Shown here: one piece after another, positions 19,705 to 28,010 of the stretch
Numbering within the stretch: the first letter of the stretch is position 1
Layout of the letters: every line of letters begins with the position of its first letter
Program-made: the position numbers and the translations under genes
Notes under the pieces: generated by a model
The model's input: the letters and a program-made list of their open reading frames with translations, nothing else
What the model was told of the DNA's origin: nothing
Database searches by the model: none
Source: Planctomycetota bacterium
GTDB lineage: Bacteria; Planctomycetota; Phycisphaerae; Phycisphaerales; UBA1924
Assembly: GCA_039819165.1 (NCBI GenBank)
Contig: JBCBSM010000002.1
Span: forward strand, 107,733 to 171,732
DNA length: 64,000 nt
Direction of reading: 5' to 3'

Positions 19705-19791
19705 GGAGCGGTGGCCGAGCGGTTTAAGGCGCACGATTGGAATTCGTGTGGGGGTGCAAGCCCCTCGTGGGTTCGAATCCCACCCGCTCCG
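19705..19791 (+). tRNA. tRNA-Ser (anticodon GGA)
   Basis: The acceptor stem GGAGCGG pairs with CCGCTCC (19784-19790), with discriminator G at 19791. The anticodon stem CACGA/TCGTG encloses the loop TTGGAAT, giving anticodon GGA. A long variable arm (GGGGGTGCAAGCCCC) is the class II hallmark of serine tRNAs, followed by the T-arm GTGGGTTCGAATCCCAC. The CCA end is not encoded and must be added after transcription. Confidence 0.96.
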
Positions 19792-19844
19792 TTCCGCGTC
19801 GGCCCTGCCCGCGGCGATTCGTGCGATGGAATGAACGGTCGCCG

Positions 19845-20978
19845 CTACGCCGCGGTCGCTGCGGGGTCGGCCGCCTCCCGGCGAGCGTCGCCGATGGCAG
19901 CGGGCATGGTGAAGCGGAAGGTCGCTCCGCCTCCGGGCGTGTCGTCGATCCAGATCTCGCCCGAGGCCCGCTCGACGATCCGCCGGCAGACGCACAGGCC
20001 GACGCCGGTGCCGCCCGGCTCGTCGCTGAGCCGCTGGAAGACCTTGAACGCCCGCTCGCGGTCGGCCTCGGGGATGCCCGGGCCGTTGTCCTGCACGAAG
20101 ATCTCGACGCGGTCGCCGCGCTGGGTGGCGCCGATGCGCAGCGTCGAGCCGGCTTGTGGGCAGCCGTACTTGAGGGCGTTGGTCATGAGGTTCTCGAGCA
20201 CGCGGCGCAGGCTGGCGCGATCGGTCTCGACCGCGGGCAGGTCCTCGTCGGCGACGATGGCCACGCCCCGCTGCGCGGCCCGGGGCTGCAGCGAGACCCG
20301 CATCTCGTGCACGAGCTCCGAAAGGTCGACCGGCTCGGGATGCCATTCGCTGCGGCCGACGCGCGAGAGGATCAGCAGATCGTCGATCATGGCGGTCGCG
20401 TTGCGGCAGGTCCGCTGGATGACCGCCAGCGCGTCGTGGATCGAGTCGCGATCGCGGGCCTCGCACGCAGCGTGGAGCAACTCGCAATAGCCCTGGATGG
20501 TCAGCAGCGGCGACTTGAGGTCGTGCGACGCCGCGTAGGTGAACTCCTGCATCTCGGCGTTGGCCAGCTCGATGCGGCGGTGGGCCTCATCGAGCTGGTT
20601 CTGCACGCCCTGGCGGTGCAGCGCGTAGCGGATCGCGCGGCCGAGCAGCGGCGTGAGTACGTCTGCCTTGGCAATGTAGTCCTGCGCCCCGAGCTCGAGC
20701 GCGCGGTAGGCGAGGACGCCGGGATCGCTGCCCGTGAGCGCAATGACCGCGGCGTCGGGGGCGGCCTCCTTGACGGCGCGAATGGTCTCGATGCCGTGGC
20801 TGTCGGGCAGATCGAGATCAGCCAGGACCACGTCGGCGGGCGCCGCCGAGATCTGCTCGATGGCGGCGGCGAGACGCTCGGCGTGCAGCACCTCGTGCTC
20901 GGGACCCAGCTGGTCCCGCAGGGCGCGTTTCAGCAGGTGCAGATCGCTCGGATTGTCCTCGAGGGCCAGGATCCGCAT
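19845..20978 (-). CDS. Hybrid receiver-histidine kinase
   Basis: The 377-residue protein joins an N-terminal CheY-like receiver (acidic pair ED at 7-8, phospho-acceptor Asp54 in LADLDLP, Thr in IALTGSD) to a histidine kinase core. The H-box EFTYAASHDLKSPL carries His152; the ATPase domain has ENLMTNALKY, DNGPGIP and GGTGVGLCVCRRIVE. It has no membrane segment or signal peptide, so it is a soluble kinase whose activity may be set by phosphorylation of its own receiver. It is third in a run of two-component genes on the minus strand, 61 nt after the stand-alone receiver gene. Confidence 0.9.
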   Translation of the reverse strand: MRILALEDNPSDLHLLKRALRDQLGPEHEVLHAERLAAAIEQISAAPADVVLADLDLPDSHGIETIRAVKEAAPDAAVIALTGSDPGVLAYRALELGAQDYIAKADVLTPLLGRAIRYALHRQGVQNQLDEAHRRIELANAEMQEFTYAASHDLKSPLLTIQGYCELLHAACEARDRDSIHDALAVIQRTCRNATAMIDDLLILSRVGRSEWHPEPVDLSELVHEMRVSLQPRAAQRGVAIVADEDLPAVETDRASLRRVLENLMTNALKYGCPQAGSTLRIGATQRGDRVEIFVQDNGPGIPEADRERAFKVFQRLSDEPGGTGVGLCVCRRIVERASGEIWIDDTPGGGATFRFTMPAAIGDARREAADPAATAA

Positions 20979-21039
20979 GGGTGCTCTCCTCGGGTCGGCG
21001 GCCGGATCGGCGGCGGGATCGCCGCGGGCAAGAACGTCG

Positions 21040-21495
21040 CTAGGCGGCGGAGGTGCGGGGCAGCTCGACGGTGCGGAGCCAGAACTCCTCGAAGGCGTGC
21101 ACCAGGCCGGTGAAACGCTGGAGGTCGACGGGCTTGGTGATGAAGCAGTTGGCGTGCAGCCGGTAGCTCTCCTCGACGTCCCGCTCGGCGCAGGAACTGG
21201 TCAGCATGATGACCGGGATGCTGCGGAGGTCGTCGTCGGCCTTGGTCTCGGCCAGGACCTCGAGGCCGGTCTTGCGGGGCATGTTGACGTCCAGCAGCAC
21301 GAGGTCGGGCCGCGGCGCGTCGGTGTACTCGCCCTGGCGGCGCAGGAAGCGGACCGCCTGCTCGCCGTCGCGGACGATGTGCAGCCGAGTCGGCGTGCGG
21401 AGCTTGCCGAGCATCCGCTGCATCAGGTGGGCGTCGGCGGGGTTGTCCTCGGCCAGCAGCACGTCAACCGGCCTTGCGGACGCTGGACTGCTCAT
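21040..21495 (-). CDS. Single-domain response regulator (Rcp1-like)
   Basis: The 151-residue protein is a receiver with no output domain. It has the acidic pair AEDNPAD, the phospho-acceptor Asp69 in LLDVNMPRKTG, the Thr-Ser signature VIMLTSS and the Lys in ITKPVDL. The long loop between strands (RDGEQAVRFLRRQGEYTDAPRPDL) is typical of Rcp1-type regulators paired with GAF/PAS or phytochrome kinases. It overlaps the upstream kinase gene by 32 nt, which implies translational coupling and that it is the kinase's partner. It probably relays phosphate to another protein, perhaps the hybrid kinase encoded next. Confidence 0.92.
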   Translation of the reverse strand: MSSPASARPVDVLLAEDNPADAHLMQRMLGKLRTPTRLHIVRDGEQAVRFLRRQGEYTDAPRPDLVLLDVNMPRKTGLEVLAETKADDDLRSIPVIMLTSSCAERDVEESYRLHANCFITKPVDLQRFTGLVHAFEEFWLRTVELPRTSAA

Positions 21496-23491
21496 GGCGT
21501 TCCTCCGAGCATGCGGGGAGCGTGAAGGTAAAGGTCGTGCCCCGGCCGGGCTGCGAATCCACGGTGATGCCGCCGCCGTGCCGCTCGACGACTCGCTTGC
21601 AGATCGCCAGACCGATGCCGGTGCCCTCGTACTCCGACCGGGTGTGCAGCCGCTGGAAGATCTGGAACACGCGATCCGACAGCGCGGGATCGAAGCCCAC
21701 GCCCTCGTCGGCGATGGACACCGCCACCGAGGACGCACGGCGCTCGGCCGACACCCGGATGCGGGGCGGACGGTCGCCCGAGAACTTGATGGCGTTGCCG
21801 ATGAGATTCTGGAAGACCTGCGTGATCTGCGGGGCGTCGGCCAGCGCGTGGCCCAGCTGGCCGACCTCGACCTCGGCGCCCGACTCGGCGATGGCGGCCT
21901 CGAGCGAGGCGAGCGCCGCCCGCAGGGGCTCGGCCAGCGGGGTGGGCTCGGGGCTGCGGCCCGTGCGATTGATCCGCGAGAGCTGCAGCAGGTCGTCGAT
22001 GAGCACCTTCATCCGCTTGGCGCCGCTGATGGCGAATTCCAGCGAGGGCCGGGTCACCTCGGGCAGCAGGTCGCCGCAGTCCTCCTGGATGATCGCCAGG
22101 TGGCTCGCGATGGATCGCAGCGGCTCCTGCAGGTCGTGCGACGCCACGTATGCGAACTGGCTGAGCTCGGTGTTGCGGCTCGTGAGTTCCTGCTGGAGCT
22201 TCTGCTCGGCATCGATGTCCAGGTGCATGCCCGCCACGCGGAGCGGCTTGCCCTCGTCGTCCCGCGCGACGATGCGGCCGATCGTGCGGATCCACATCCA
22301 CGAGCCGTCCTTGCGGCGCATGCGGAGGTTGGCCTCGAACGTATCGCACTCCCCAGAGAGGTGCGCCTCCATGCAGGCCATCGCGACGGCGATGTCCGAG
22401 GGGTGCACCAGCTCCTCCCAGACCTCGAAGGTCATGGGCAGCTCGCCGGGCTCGTAGCCCAGCATGGTGTACCAGGTGTCGCTGTAGGCGACGATATGGT
22501 CGGGCATGTGCCAGTCCCAGGTCGCCTGGCCCGCCGCCCGCAGCGCGAGGTCGAGCCGCTCGTGGACCTCCTTGAGCCGGGTCTCGGCCTGGCGGAGCTC
22601 GCTGACGTCCGTGGCGATCGCCACCAGGCGATCGAACTCGCCGTGCTGGTTGGGCAGCGGGATCTTGTCGGTGCGGATGACGCGACGCTTGCCCTCGGCG
22701 TTGACGTAGCTCTCCTCGATCCCCAGCTTGGGCCTGCCCGAGTTGAGCACCTCGAGATCGTCCTCCAGGTAGGCCGACGCGTCGTCGGGGTAGATCTCCT
22801 CGGTCTGGCAGCCCGAGATCTCGTCGACGGTCATCCGCATCGATTCGGCGCCCGCGCGGTTGACGTTGAGGATCTTGTTGGCGTTGTCCTTGTAGAAGAT
22901 CAGCGACGGGACGGCATCGAGGATGGTCCGCAGCTCGCCCCGAATGTCTTCGACCTGCCGGGCGTCGCGGCGCAGCTCGAGCAGCCGTGCGGTCTGCTGC
23001 GCGAGGACCTGCAGCTGGGCGAGCGACGCATCGTCGATGGTGCGCGGCTGGGTATCGATGACGCACACGGTGCCCAACGGATCGCCCGACTCGAGGCGGA
23101 TCGGCGCGCCGGCATAGAAGCGAATGCCGGGCTCGCCGGTGACCAGCGGGTTGTCGCGGGTCCGCGGGTCGCGGGCGGCGTCCTCGATGACCAGGGGTTC
23201 CTCGGACAGGATGGCGTACGCGCAGAACGCTTGGTCGCGGGGAGTCTGGCGGGCGCCGAGGCCCACGGCACTCTTGAACCACTGGCGATCACGATCGACC
23301 AGCGAGATGAGCGCGATGGGCGTCCGGCAGATGCTCGCGGCGAGCTGGGTGATGCCGTCGAACACCGGCTCGCGGTCGGTATCCAGGATGCTGCACTGGT
23401 GGAGCATCGCCAGGCGGGTGGCCTCGGCTGGGTGCGGGGGCGGATTGCCCCCCGCGGCGGCGAGATCCGGCGTGGCACGGTCGTCGCCCAT
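21464..23491 (-). CDS. GAF-PAS-PAS sensor histidine kinase
   Basis: The 675-residue soluble kinase has a GAF domain at about 25-178 (starting LHQCSILDTDREPVFDGIT), a first PAS at about 185-300, a second PAS at about 315-432 (AYSDTWYTMLGYEPGE, then RRKDGSWMWIRTIGR), an H-box QFAYVASHDLQEPL with His452, and an ATPase domain with NLIGNAIKFS, DEGVGFDP and GTGIGLAICKRVVE. The GAF domain lacks an obvious bilin-binding Cys pattern, so I do not call it a phytochrome. The start at 23491 is chosen for the AGGGGG ribosome site upstream. It heads a three-gene unit with a receiver and a receiver-kinase. Confidence 0.92.
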   Translation of the reverse strand: MGDDRATPDLAAAGGNPPPHPAEATRLAMLHQCSILDTDREPVFDGITQLAASICRTPIALISLVDRDRQWFKSAVGLGARQTPRDQAFCAYAILSEEPLVIEDAARDPRTRDNPLVTGEPGIRFYAGAPIRLESGDPLGTVCVIDTQPRTIDDASLAQLQVLAQQTARLLELRRDARQVEDIRGELRTILDAVPSLIFYKDNANKILNVNRAGAESMRMTVDEISGCQTEEIYPDDASAYLEDDLEVLNSGRPKLGIEESYVNAEGKRRVIRTDKIPLPNQHGEFDRLVAIATDVSELRQAETRLKEVHERLDLALRAAGQATWDWHMPDHIVAYSDTWYTMLGYEPGELPMTFEVWEELVHPSDIAVAMACMEAHLSGECDTFEANLRMRRKDGSWMWIRTIGRIVARDDEGKPLRVAGMHLDIDAEQKLQQELTSRNTELSQFAYVASHDLQEPLRSIASHLAIIQEDCGDLLPEVTRPSLEFAISGAKRMKVLIDDLLQLSRINRTGRSPEPTPLAEPLRAALASLEAAIAESGAEVEVGQLGHALADAPQITQVFQNLIGNAIKFSGDRPPRIRVSAERRASSVAVSIADEGVGFDPALSDRVFQIFQRLHTRSEYEGTGIGLAICKRVVERHGGGITVDSQPGRGTTFTFTLPACSEERHEQSSVRKAG

Positions 23492-23660
23492 GGCGGCAGC
23501 CCCCTCGTGGTGCAAGCGGCACCGCAGTGGCTATCGGCCGCGGCGAGGGTCGGATCCAGTCGCGATTGGCGGATTGGCGGTTGGCTGCTGGCGGTCTTTG
23601 GGCGACCTGCGGCGACCCCGCACGGGCGAGCATGCACGTGGCCCGGCGCGGCCGCCTGGG
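23492..23660. other. Intergenic region upstream of the lysW leader
   Basis: This stretch separates the divergent sensor kinase from the leader of the lysW operon. It holds a short direct reiteration (gattggcggattggcggttggc) and no frame I can support. Promoters for both directions must lie here; only the TATACT at its right edge stands out. Confidence 0.4.
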
Positions 23661-23666
23661 TATACT
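23661..23666 (+). promoter_or_regulatory. Candidate -10 element of the lysW-lysK leader transcript
   Basis: TATACT matches the -10 consensus at five of six positions and stands out in GC-rich surroundings. No good -35 is visible. If used, transcription would begin around 23673, leaving the leader ORF at 23675 nearly leaderless. Confidence 0.4.
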
Positions 23667-23674
23667 CCTCCGCC

Positions 23675-23770
23675 ATGCGAAGCCCCATTGCACGCAAAGC
23701 CAGCAAAGCGACCACCCGCGGCGTCCTCGTCGCCGGGCGTTGTCGTTGTGGCTTCCTGCACGCGGGCTAG
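23675..23770 (+). CDS. Candidate leader peptide of the lysW operon (31 aa)
   Basis: An ATG opens a 31-codon frame ending in TAG. The peptide starts MRSPIARKASKATTRG and ends GRCRCGFLHAG, with five Arg and two Lys; the Arg codons are CGA, CGC, CGC, CGT and CGT, the last two inside CGT-TGT-CGT-TGT. It ends within a hairpin and is followed by a terminator-like stem, all upstream of a basic amino-acid synthesis operon. This is the arrangement expected of ribosome-mediated attenuation, but translation is unproven and no classical antiterminator is clear. Confidence 0.4.
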   Translation: MRSPIARKASKATTRGVLVAGRCRCGFLHAG

Positions 23771-23780
23771 GCCCTAGCCC
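23764..23780 (+). promoter_or_regulatory. Hairpin covering the leader-peptide stop codon
   Basis: GGGCTAG (23764-23770) and CTAGCCC (23774-23780) form a perfect 7-bp stem with a GCC loop. The leader stop codon TAG is in the 5' arm, so a terminating ribosome would melt it. Confidence 0.45.
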
Positions 23781-23800
23781 CGGCACACCGAAGCAACGAC

Positions 23801-23832
23801 GCACCCCCGGCCCGCCCGGGGGTGCTGTTCTT
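23801..23832 (+). terminator. Attenuator-like intrinsic terminator before lysW
   Basis: GCACCCCCGG (23801-23810) pairs perfectly with CCGGGGGTGC (23816-23825), a 10-bp stem with a 5-nt loop, followed by TGTTCTT (five T in seven). It lies 30 nt after the leader stop and 98 nt before lysW, where an attenuator would be. The T-run is weak, as is common in GC-rich bacteria. Confidence 0.5.
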
Positions 23833-23837
23833 CGCGT

Positions 23838-23860
23838 CCGCCGCGGATGTTCCGCGGCGG
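23838..23860 (+). promoter_or_regulatory. Second GC-rich hairpin between terminator and lysW
   Basis: CCGCCGCGGA (23838-23847) pairs with TCCGCGGCGG (23851-23860) around a 3-nt loop, a perfect 10-bp stem. No T-run follows. It may be part of a switching structure with the preceding stem or an mRNA-processing element. Confidence 0.35.
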
Positions 23861-23922
23861 TTCGGGCGCACGCGATGCCCACCCACACCATGCACCCAAC
23901 CCACGCAGCACGGAGCACAGCC

Positions 23923-24108
23923 ATGATCGAATCGCCGAGCGCCACCACCGCCTGTCCCGAGTGCGATGCCGCCGTCGCCTTCGACCGCCCGCCGCTCAAC
24001 GGCCAGATCGCCCGCTGCGGCGACTGCGGCGCGGAGCTGGAGGTCATCGCCATCCAGCCCATCACCCTCGAGCTGGCGCCCGAGGTCGAGGAAGACTGGG
24101 GCGAATAG
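23923..24108 (+). CDS. lysW: Amino-group carrier protein LysW
   Basis: LysW is a small acidic carrier whose C-terminal Glu gamma-carboxyl is joined to the amino group of alpha-aminoadipate or glutamate, protecting it during lysine or ornithine synthesis. The 61-residue protein has two zinc knuckles (CPECDA near residue 11 and CGDCGAELEVI near 32) and the diagnostic C-terminal EDWGE ending in the acceptor Glu. It is followed by lysX after 41 nt and heads the whole lysX-Y-Z-K run. Longer upstream frames do not extend the homology, so the ATG at 23923 is used. Confidence 0.95.
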   Translation: MIESPSATTACPECDAAVAFDRPPLNGQIARCGDCGAELEVIAIQPITLELAPEVEEDWGE

Positions 24109-24149
24109 CACCGCTTTCGAGCGCGGCGCGCCCGCGGCAGGAGGCCACC

Positions 24150-25010
24150 ATGCACATCGCGATGACCTACACGCGTCTGCGGACCGAGGAGCGGCTGCTG
24201 CTCGATGCCATCGAGTCCATCGGCGTCCGCGTGACGCCCGTGGATCTGCGTGGGATCGTGTTCGACCCCGCCGACGCCGGCGAGTGGGCACGGTACGACG
24301 CCGTGCTCGATCGCTCGGTGAGCCTAACGGCGACGCTGACCGCGTTGCGGCTGATCGAGGGCTACGGCGTCCGCTGCATCAACCCGCTGCGGTCGATCGA
24401 GGTCTGCGCCGACAAGCTGCGGACGACCATCGAGCTGGTGCGAGCGGGCGTGCCGACGCCGGCGGTCCGCGTCGCGACCAACGCCGACGCGGGGCTGCGG
24501 GCGGTCGAGGCCATCGGCTACCCGGCGGTCCTCAAGCCGACCGTGGGTTCGTGGGGCCGGCTCGTGGCCCGGCTCAACGATCGCGACGCGGCCGAGGCGA
24601 TCCTGGAGCACCGCGAGACGCTCGGATCGGTGCAGCAGGGCGTGGTGTACGCCCAGGAGCACGTGGACAAGCCGGGGCGGGACATCCGCGTGTTCGTCGT
24701 GGGCGGCGAGCCGATCGCGGCCATCGTGCGCTCGAGCGACCACTGGGTGACGAACACCGCGCGGGGCGCGCAGGCCGAGGGGCTCGCGATCAACGACGAG
24801 CTGCGGGACGCCTCGGCGCGCGCGGCCGCGGCGGTGGACGCCGACGTCGTCGCGGTGGACGTCCTCGAAGATCCGCGGCGGGGGCTGCTCGTCAACGAGC
24901 TGAACCACTCGATGGAGTTCCGCAACAGCATCGACACCACGGGCGTGGATATCCCCGCGGCCGTGGCTCGACACGCCGTGGCGATCGCCGAGGGAGCGGC
25001 CGCGTGCTGA
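24150..25010 (+). CDS. lysX: LysW ligase LysX (alpha-aminoadipate or glutamate)
   Basis: This ATP-grasp ligase attaches the amino group of alpha-aminoadipate (lysine route) or glutamate (arginine route) to the C-terminal Glu of LysW. The 286-residue protein shows the ATP-grasp features YPAVLKPTVGSWGR, VYAQEHVDKPGRDIRVFVVGGEPIAAIVR, VVAVDVLEDPRRGLLVNELNHSMEFRNSIDTTGVDIP. The substrate-sensing segment around NHSMEFRNS would decide between the two amino acids, but I cannot assign it without alignment. AGGAGG sits 6 nt before the ATG. Its stop lies within the next gene (7-nt overlap). Confidence 0.92.
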   Translation: MHIAMTYTRLRTEERLLLDAIESIGVRVTPVDLRGIVFDPADAGEWARYDAVLDRSVSLTATLTALRLIEGYGVRCINPLRSIEVCADKLRTTIELVRAGVPTPAVRVATNADAGLRAVEAIGYPAVLKPTVGSWGRLVARLNDRDAAEAILEHRETLGSVQQGVVYAQEHVDKPGRDIRVFVVGGEPIAAIVRSSDHWVTNTARGAQAEGLAINDELRDASARAAAAVDADVVAVDVLEDPRRGLLVNELNHSMEFRNSIDTTGVDIPAAVARHAVAIAEGAAAC

Positions 25011-26032
25011 GGCGGGCGTCCATCGTCGGCGGCAGCGGCTTCACGGGCGGCGAGCTATTGCGGCTGCTGCACGCCCATCCCGAGATGGAGATCGCGCAGG
25101 TCTCCAGCCGCTCGCTGGCGGGGCGGCCGGTGCACGGCGTGCACCCCAATCTGCGCGGGCACGTCGACGCGGCCTTCTGCACGCCCAACGAGATCGAGGG
25201 CTGCGACGTGCTCTTCCTGTGCATGCCGCACGGGCGGGCGGCGGCCGAGATCGATGGCTGGCGGGGCCTCGCGCCGCTGGTGGTCGATCTGTCGGCGGAC
25301 TTCCGGCTTTCGGATCCGGAGGCGTACGAGCGCTGGTACGGCGAGACCCATCCGGCGCCCGCCGTGCTGGCCGAGGCGGCCTACGGGCTGGCCGAGGTCT
25401 CGCGGGCGCAGCTGACGGGAGCGGGGCTGGTGTCGGGCGTGGGCTGCAACGCGACGGCGATGACGCTGGCGCTGCTGCCGCTCGCGCGGGCCGGCCTCGT
25501 CCGACGGGCGATCGCGGACATGAAGGTCGGCTCCTCGGAAGCCGGCTCCGAGGGAGGTGCGGGCTCGCACCACGCGATCCGCGCGCGCACGGCTCGCACG
25601 TACAGCACGGCGGGGCATCGGCACCTGGCCGAGGTGGAGCAGTCGCTAGGGCCGCTGGACCTCGACGCGACGATCACCGCCATCGACATGGTTCGGGGCG
25701 TGCTGTGCACGGCGCACGTCGAGCCCACAGAGCGGCTGGCGACCCGCGACCTGTGGCGGCTGTACCGCGAGGCCTACGGCGGCGAGCCCTTCGTGCGGAT
25801 CGTGGCCGATCGGAGCGGTCCCAACCGGCTGCCCGACCCGCGGGTGGTGGTCGGATCGAACCACGCCGATGTGGGCTTCGCGATCGACGAGCGATCGGGA
25901 CGCATCGTGGCGCTGTGCGCCATCGACAACCTGGTGAAGGGCGCCGCGGGGTCGGCCATCCAGGCGATGAACGTTGCACTCAGCCTCGACGAGGCGCTGG
26001 GGCTGGGCTTTCCGGGGCTGCACCCCGCGTAG
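25004..26032 (+). CDS. lysY: LysW-aminoadipate/glutamate semialdehyde dehydrogenase (ArgC/LysY family)
   Basis: The enzyme reduces the phosphorylated LysW-bound substrate to the semialdehyde with NADPH. The 342-residue protein has the nucleotide-binding start IVGGSGFTGGELLRLL, then FLCMPHGRAA, the catalytic Cys in SGVGCNATAM (ArgC-family GCYxTA site), and the C-terminal segment CAIDNLVKGAAGSAIQAMN. The start is GTG, chosen because the similarity begins MLRRASIVGG; it overlaps the lysX stop by 7 nt. In ordinary ArgC the substrate is N-acetylglutamyl phosphate, but the LysW context indicates the carrier-bound form. Confidence 0.93.
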   Translation: MLRRASIVGGSGFTGGELLRLLHAHPEMEIAQVSSRSLAGRPVHGVHPNLRGHVDAAFCTPNEIEGCDVLFLCMPHGRAAAEIDGWRGLAPLVVDLSADFRLSDPEAYERWYGETHPAPAVLAEAAYGLAEVSRAQLTGAGLVSGVGCNATAMTLALLPLARAGLVRRAIADMKVGSSEAGSEGGAGSHHAIRARTARTYSTAGHRHLAEVEQSLGPLDLDATITAIDMVRGVLCTAHVEPTERLATRDLWRLYREAYGGEPFVRIVADRSGPNRLPDPRVVVGSNHADVGFAIDERSGRIVALCAIDNLVKGAAGSAIQAMNVALSLDEALGLGFPGLHPA

Positions 26033-26058
26033 CGGACGAACCGGGCAGGAGCACGCAC

Positions 26059-26886
26059 ATGCACACCATCGTGGTCAAGATCGGCGGCGGCGAGGGAATC
26101 GACCCGATGATCGCGGTCCCGGAGATCGCCGAACTCGTCCGTGCCGGCGTCCGCGTCGTGCTCGTGCATGGTGGTTCGCACGAGACCAACGTGCTGGCCG
26201 AGGCGCTGGGCCATCCGCCGGAGACGATCACCAGCCCGAGCGGGCACCAGTCCCGCCGGACCGATCGTCGGACGCTGGAGATCTTCGAGATGGCCTACTG
26301 CGGCCGGGTGAACAAGGCGGTGGTCGAGGGCCTGCGCGCCGCGAGTGTCGATGCCGTCGGCCTGAGCGGGCTCGACGCGGGCATCTGGCAGGGTCGGCGG
26401 AAGCACGCCATCCGCGCAATGGACGATGAGGGCCGCACGCGGATCATCCGCGACGACCTGTCAGGCCGCGTCGACTCGGTCGACGGCGACTTCCTCGGCG
26501 TGCTGCTGGATGCGGGGCGGACGCCCGTGCTTACGCCGCCGGCGGTGACGCCCGAGGGCGTGGCGATCAACGTCGACGCGGATCGGGCGGCGGCCGCGAC
26601 CGCGGCGGCGCTGCGGGCCGACGAACTGCTGCTGCTCTCGAACGTGCCGGGCGTGCTGGCCGACCCGGCACGGCCCGAGACGCTCATCCGCCGCGTCGGC
26701 GACGATGCGCTCGAGTCGGTGCGTGCCGCGGCCCGCGGGCGGATGAAGAACAAGGTGCTCGCGGCCGAAGAGGCGATCGCGGGCGGCGTGCCCCGGGTGG
26801 CGATCGCCTCGGCGTCGGGCGGCGACGCGATCGCACGGGCACGGTCAGGAAGCGGCACGGTGTTCGCCGCGGCGGTGGCGTCGTGA
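26059..26886 (+). CDS. lysZ: LysW-aminoadipate/glutamate kinase (ArgB/LysZ family)
   Basis: This amino-acid kinase phosphorylates the side-chain carboxyl of LysW-bound aminoadipate or glutamate. The 275-residue protein shows VVKIGGGEGIDP at the N-terminus, VVLVHGGSHETNVLAEALG, INVDADRAAAATAAALRADELLLLSNVPGVL and GRMKNKVLAAEEAI, all landmarks of the N-acetylglutamate kinase fold. It lies 26 nt after lysY and its TGA overlaps the lysK GTG by 4 nt. As with lysX, whether the end product is lysine, arginine or both cannot be decided here. Confidence 0.93.
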   Translation: MHTIVVKIGGGEGIDPMIAVPEIAELVRAGVRVVLVHGGSHETNVLAEALGHPPETITSPSGHQSRRTDRRTLEIFEMAYCGRVNKAVVEGLRAASVDAVGLSGLDAGIWQGRRKHAIRAMDDEGRTRIIRDDLSGRVDSVDGDFLGVLLDAGRTPVLTPPAVTPEGVAINVDADRAAAATAAALRADELLLLSNVPGVLADPARPETLIRRVGDDALESVRAAARGRMKNKVLAAEEAIAGGVPRVAIASASGGDAIARARSGSGTVFAAAVAS

Positions 26887-28010
26887 GCGTTCCGCATCCA
26901 CAGTTGGATGGCGACGCGCGGTTCCTCGTCGACCTGGTGTCGACGCCCAGCATCTCGGGTAGGGAGCGAGCAGCGGCCGAGCTATTTGTTGATCGAGCTC
27001 GCGCCTGGGGCTTCGACGCGGACATCGACGAGGCGACCAACGCCGTCGCGCACCGCGGCCCCGCGGATGCGGCCATCCACGTCGTGCTGCTGGGCCACAT
27101 CGATACCGTGGCCGGCGACATCCCGGTGCGGATCGAGGACGGCGTGCTGCACGGGCGGGGCAGCGTGGACGCCAAGGGGCCGCTGGCGGCGATGCTGGCG
27201 GCCGCACGGCGGGCGGACATGCCCGCGGGCGTGCGCCTGACGGTGGCGGGTGCCGCGGGCGAGGAGACGCCGATGTCGCCCGGCGCGCGGCACCTGGTCG
27301 ATCGGTGGCGGCCCGATGCTTGCATCATCGGCGAGCCGAGCGGTTGGGACGGCGTGACGCTGGGCTACAAGGGTCGGCTGCTGGCGGCCGCGACGGCGAC
27401 GTGCCCGCACCACCACTCCGCGGGACGCGATCCGTCGGCGGCGGACCTCGCGTTCGCGTGGTGGCGCGGCGTGCTTGGCTACGCCGATGCGTTCAACGCG
27501 GATTGTGGCCGCGTCTTCGACGGGATCCAGGCGAGCATGCAGGACATGCATTCGGATTGCGACGGATTGACGCAGCGGGCGAGCATCGACGCGGGCTTCC
27601 GGCTGCCGGTGGGCGTCGAGCCGGCCGTGTTGGCGGAGCAGCTGCGGGCGATGGCGCCGGCGGGTGTGCAGATCGAGTGCCGCGGCATGGAGCGCGCACA
27701 TGCGACCGACCGGAGCGATCCGGTCGTGCGGGCGCTGACCAGCGCGATACGGACCAACGGCGGCCGGCCGCGTCCCAAGCTCAAGACCGGAACGGCGGAT
27801 CTGAACGTGGTCGGGCCCGCGTGGCGATGCCCGATCGCCGCATACGGGCCGGGCGATAGCACGCTCGACCACACACCGGACGAGCGACTCCCGCTGGACG
27901 AGTTCGGGCGGTCGATCGACGTGCTGGCGGATGCAATCGCGTCGCTCATCGACGAGCTGTGCGCGGCGGATCCGGCAACGGCCTCGGGCGTGCCGCAGCG
28001 GGTTGGCTAG
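26883..28010 (+). CDS. lysK: LysW-lysine/ornithine hydrolase LysK (M20 peptidase family)
   Basis: LysK releases lysine or ornithine from LysW in the last step. The 375-residue zinc hydrolase has the M20 metal ligands GHIDTV, GRGSVDAKGPLAAM, GEETPMS and GEPSGWDG, then the dimerisation segment starting CPHHHSAG. The start is GTG, overlapping the lysZ stop in GTGA. The aminotransferase LysJ that should precede it in the pathway is not in this window, so it must be encoded elsewhere. Its stop interlocks tail-to-tail with the convergent kinase gene in the tetranucleotide CTAG. Confidence 0.9.
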   Translation: MSVPHPQLDGDARFLVDLVSTPSISGRERAAAELFVDRARAWGFDADIDEATNAVAHRGPADAAIHVVLLGHIDTVAGDIPVRIEDGVLHGRGSVDAKGPLAAMLAAARRADMPAGVRLTVAGAAGEETPMSPGARHLVDRWRPDACIIGEPSGWDGVTLGYKGRLLAAATATCPHHHSAGRDPSAADLAFAWWRGVLGYADAFNADCGRVFDGIQASMQDMHSDCDGLTQRASIDAGFRLPVGVEPAVLAEQLRAMAPAGVQIECRGMERAHATDRSDPVVRALTSAIRTNGGRPRPKLKTGTADLNVVGPAWRCPIAAYGPGDSTLDHTPDERLPLDEFGRSIDVLADAIASLIDELCAADPATASGVPQRVG

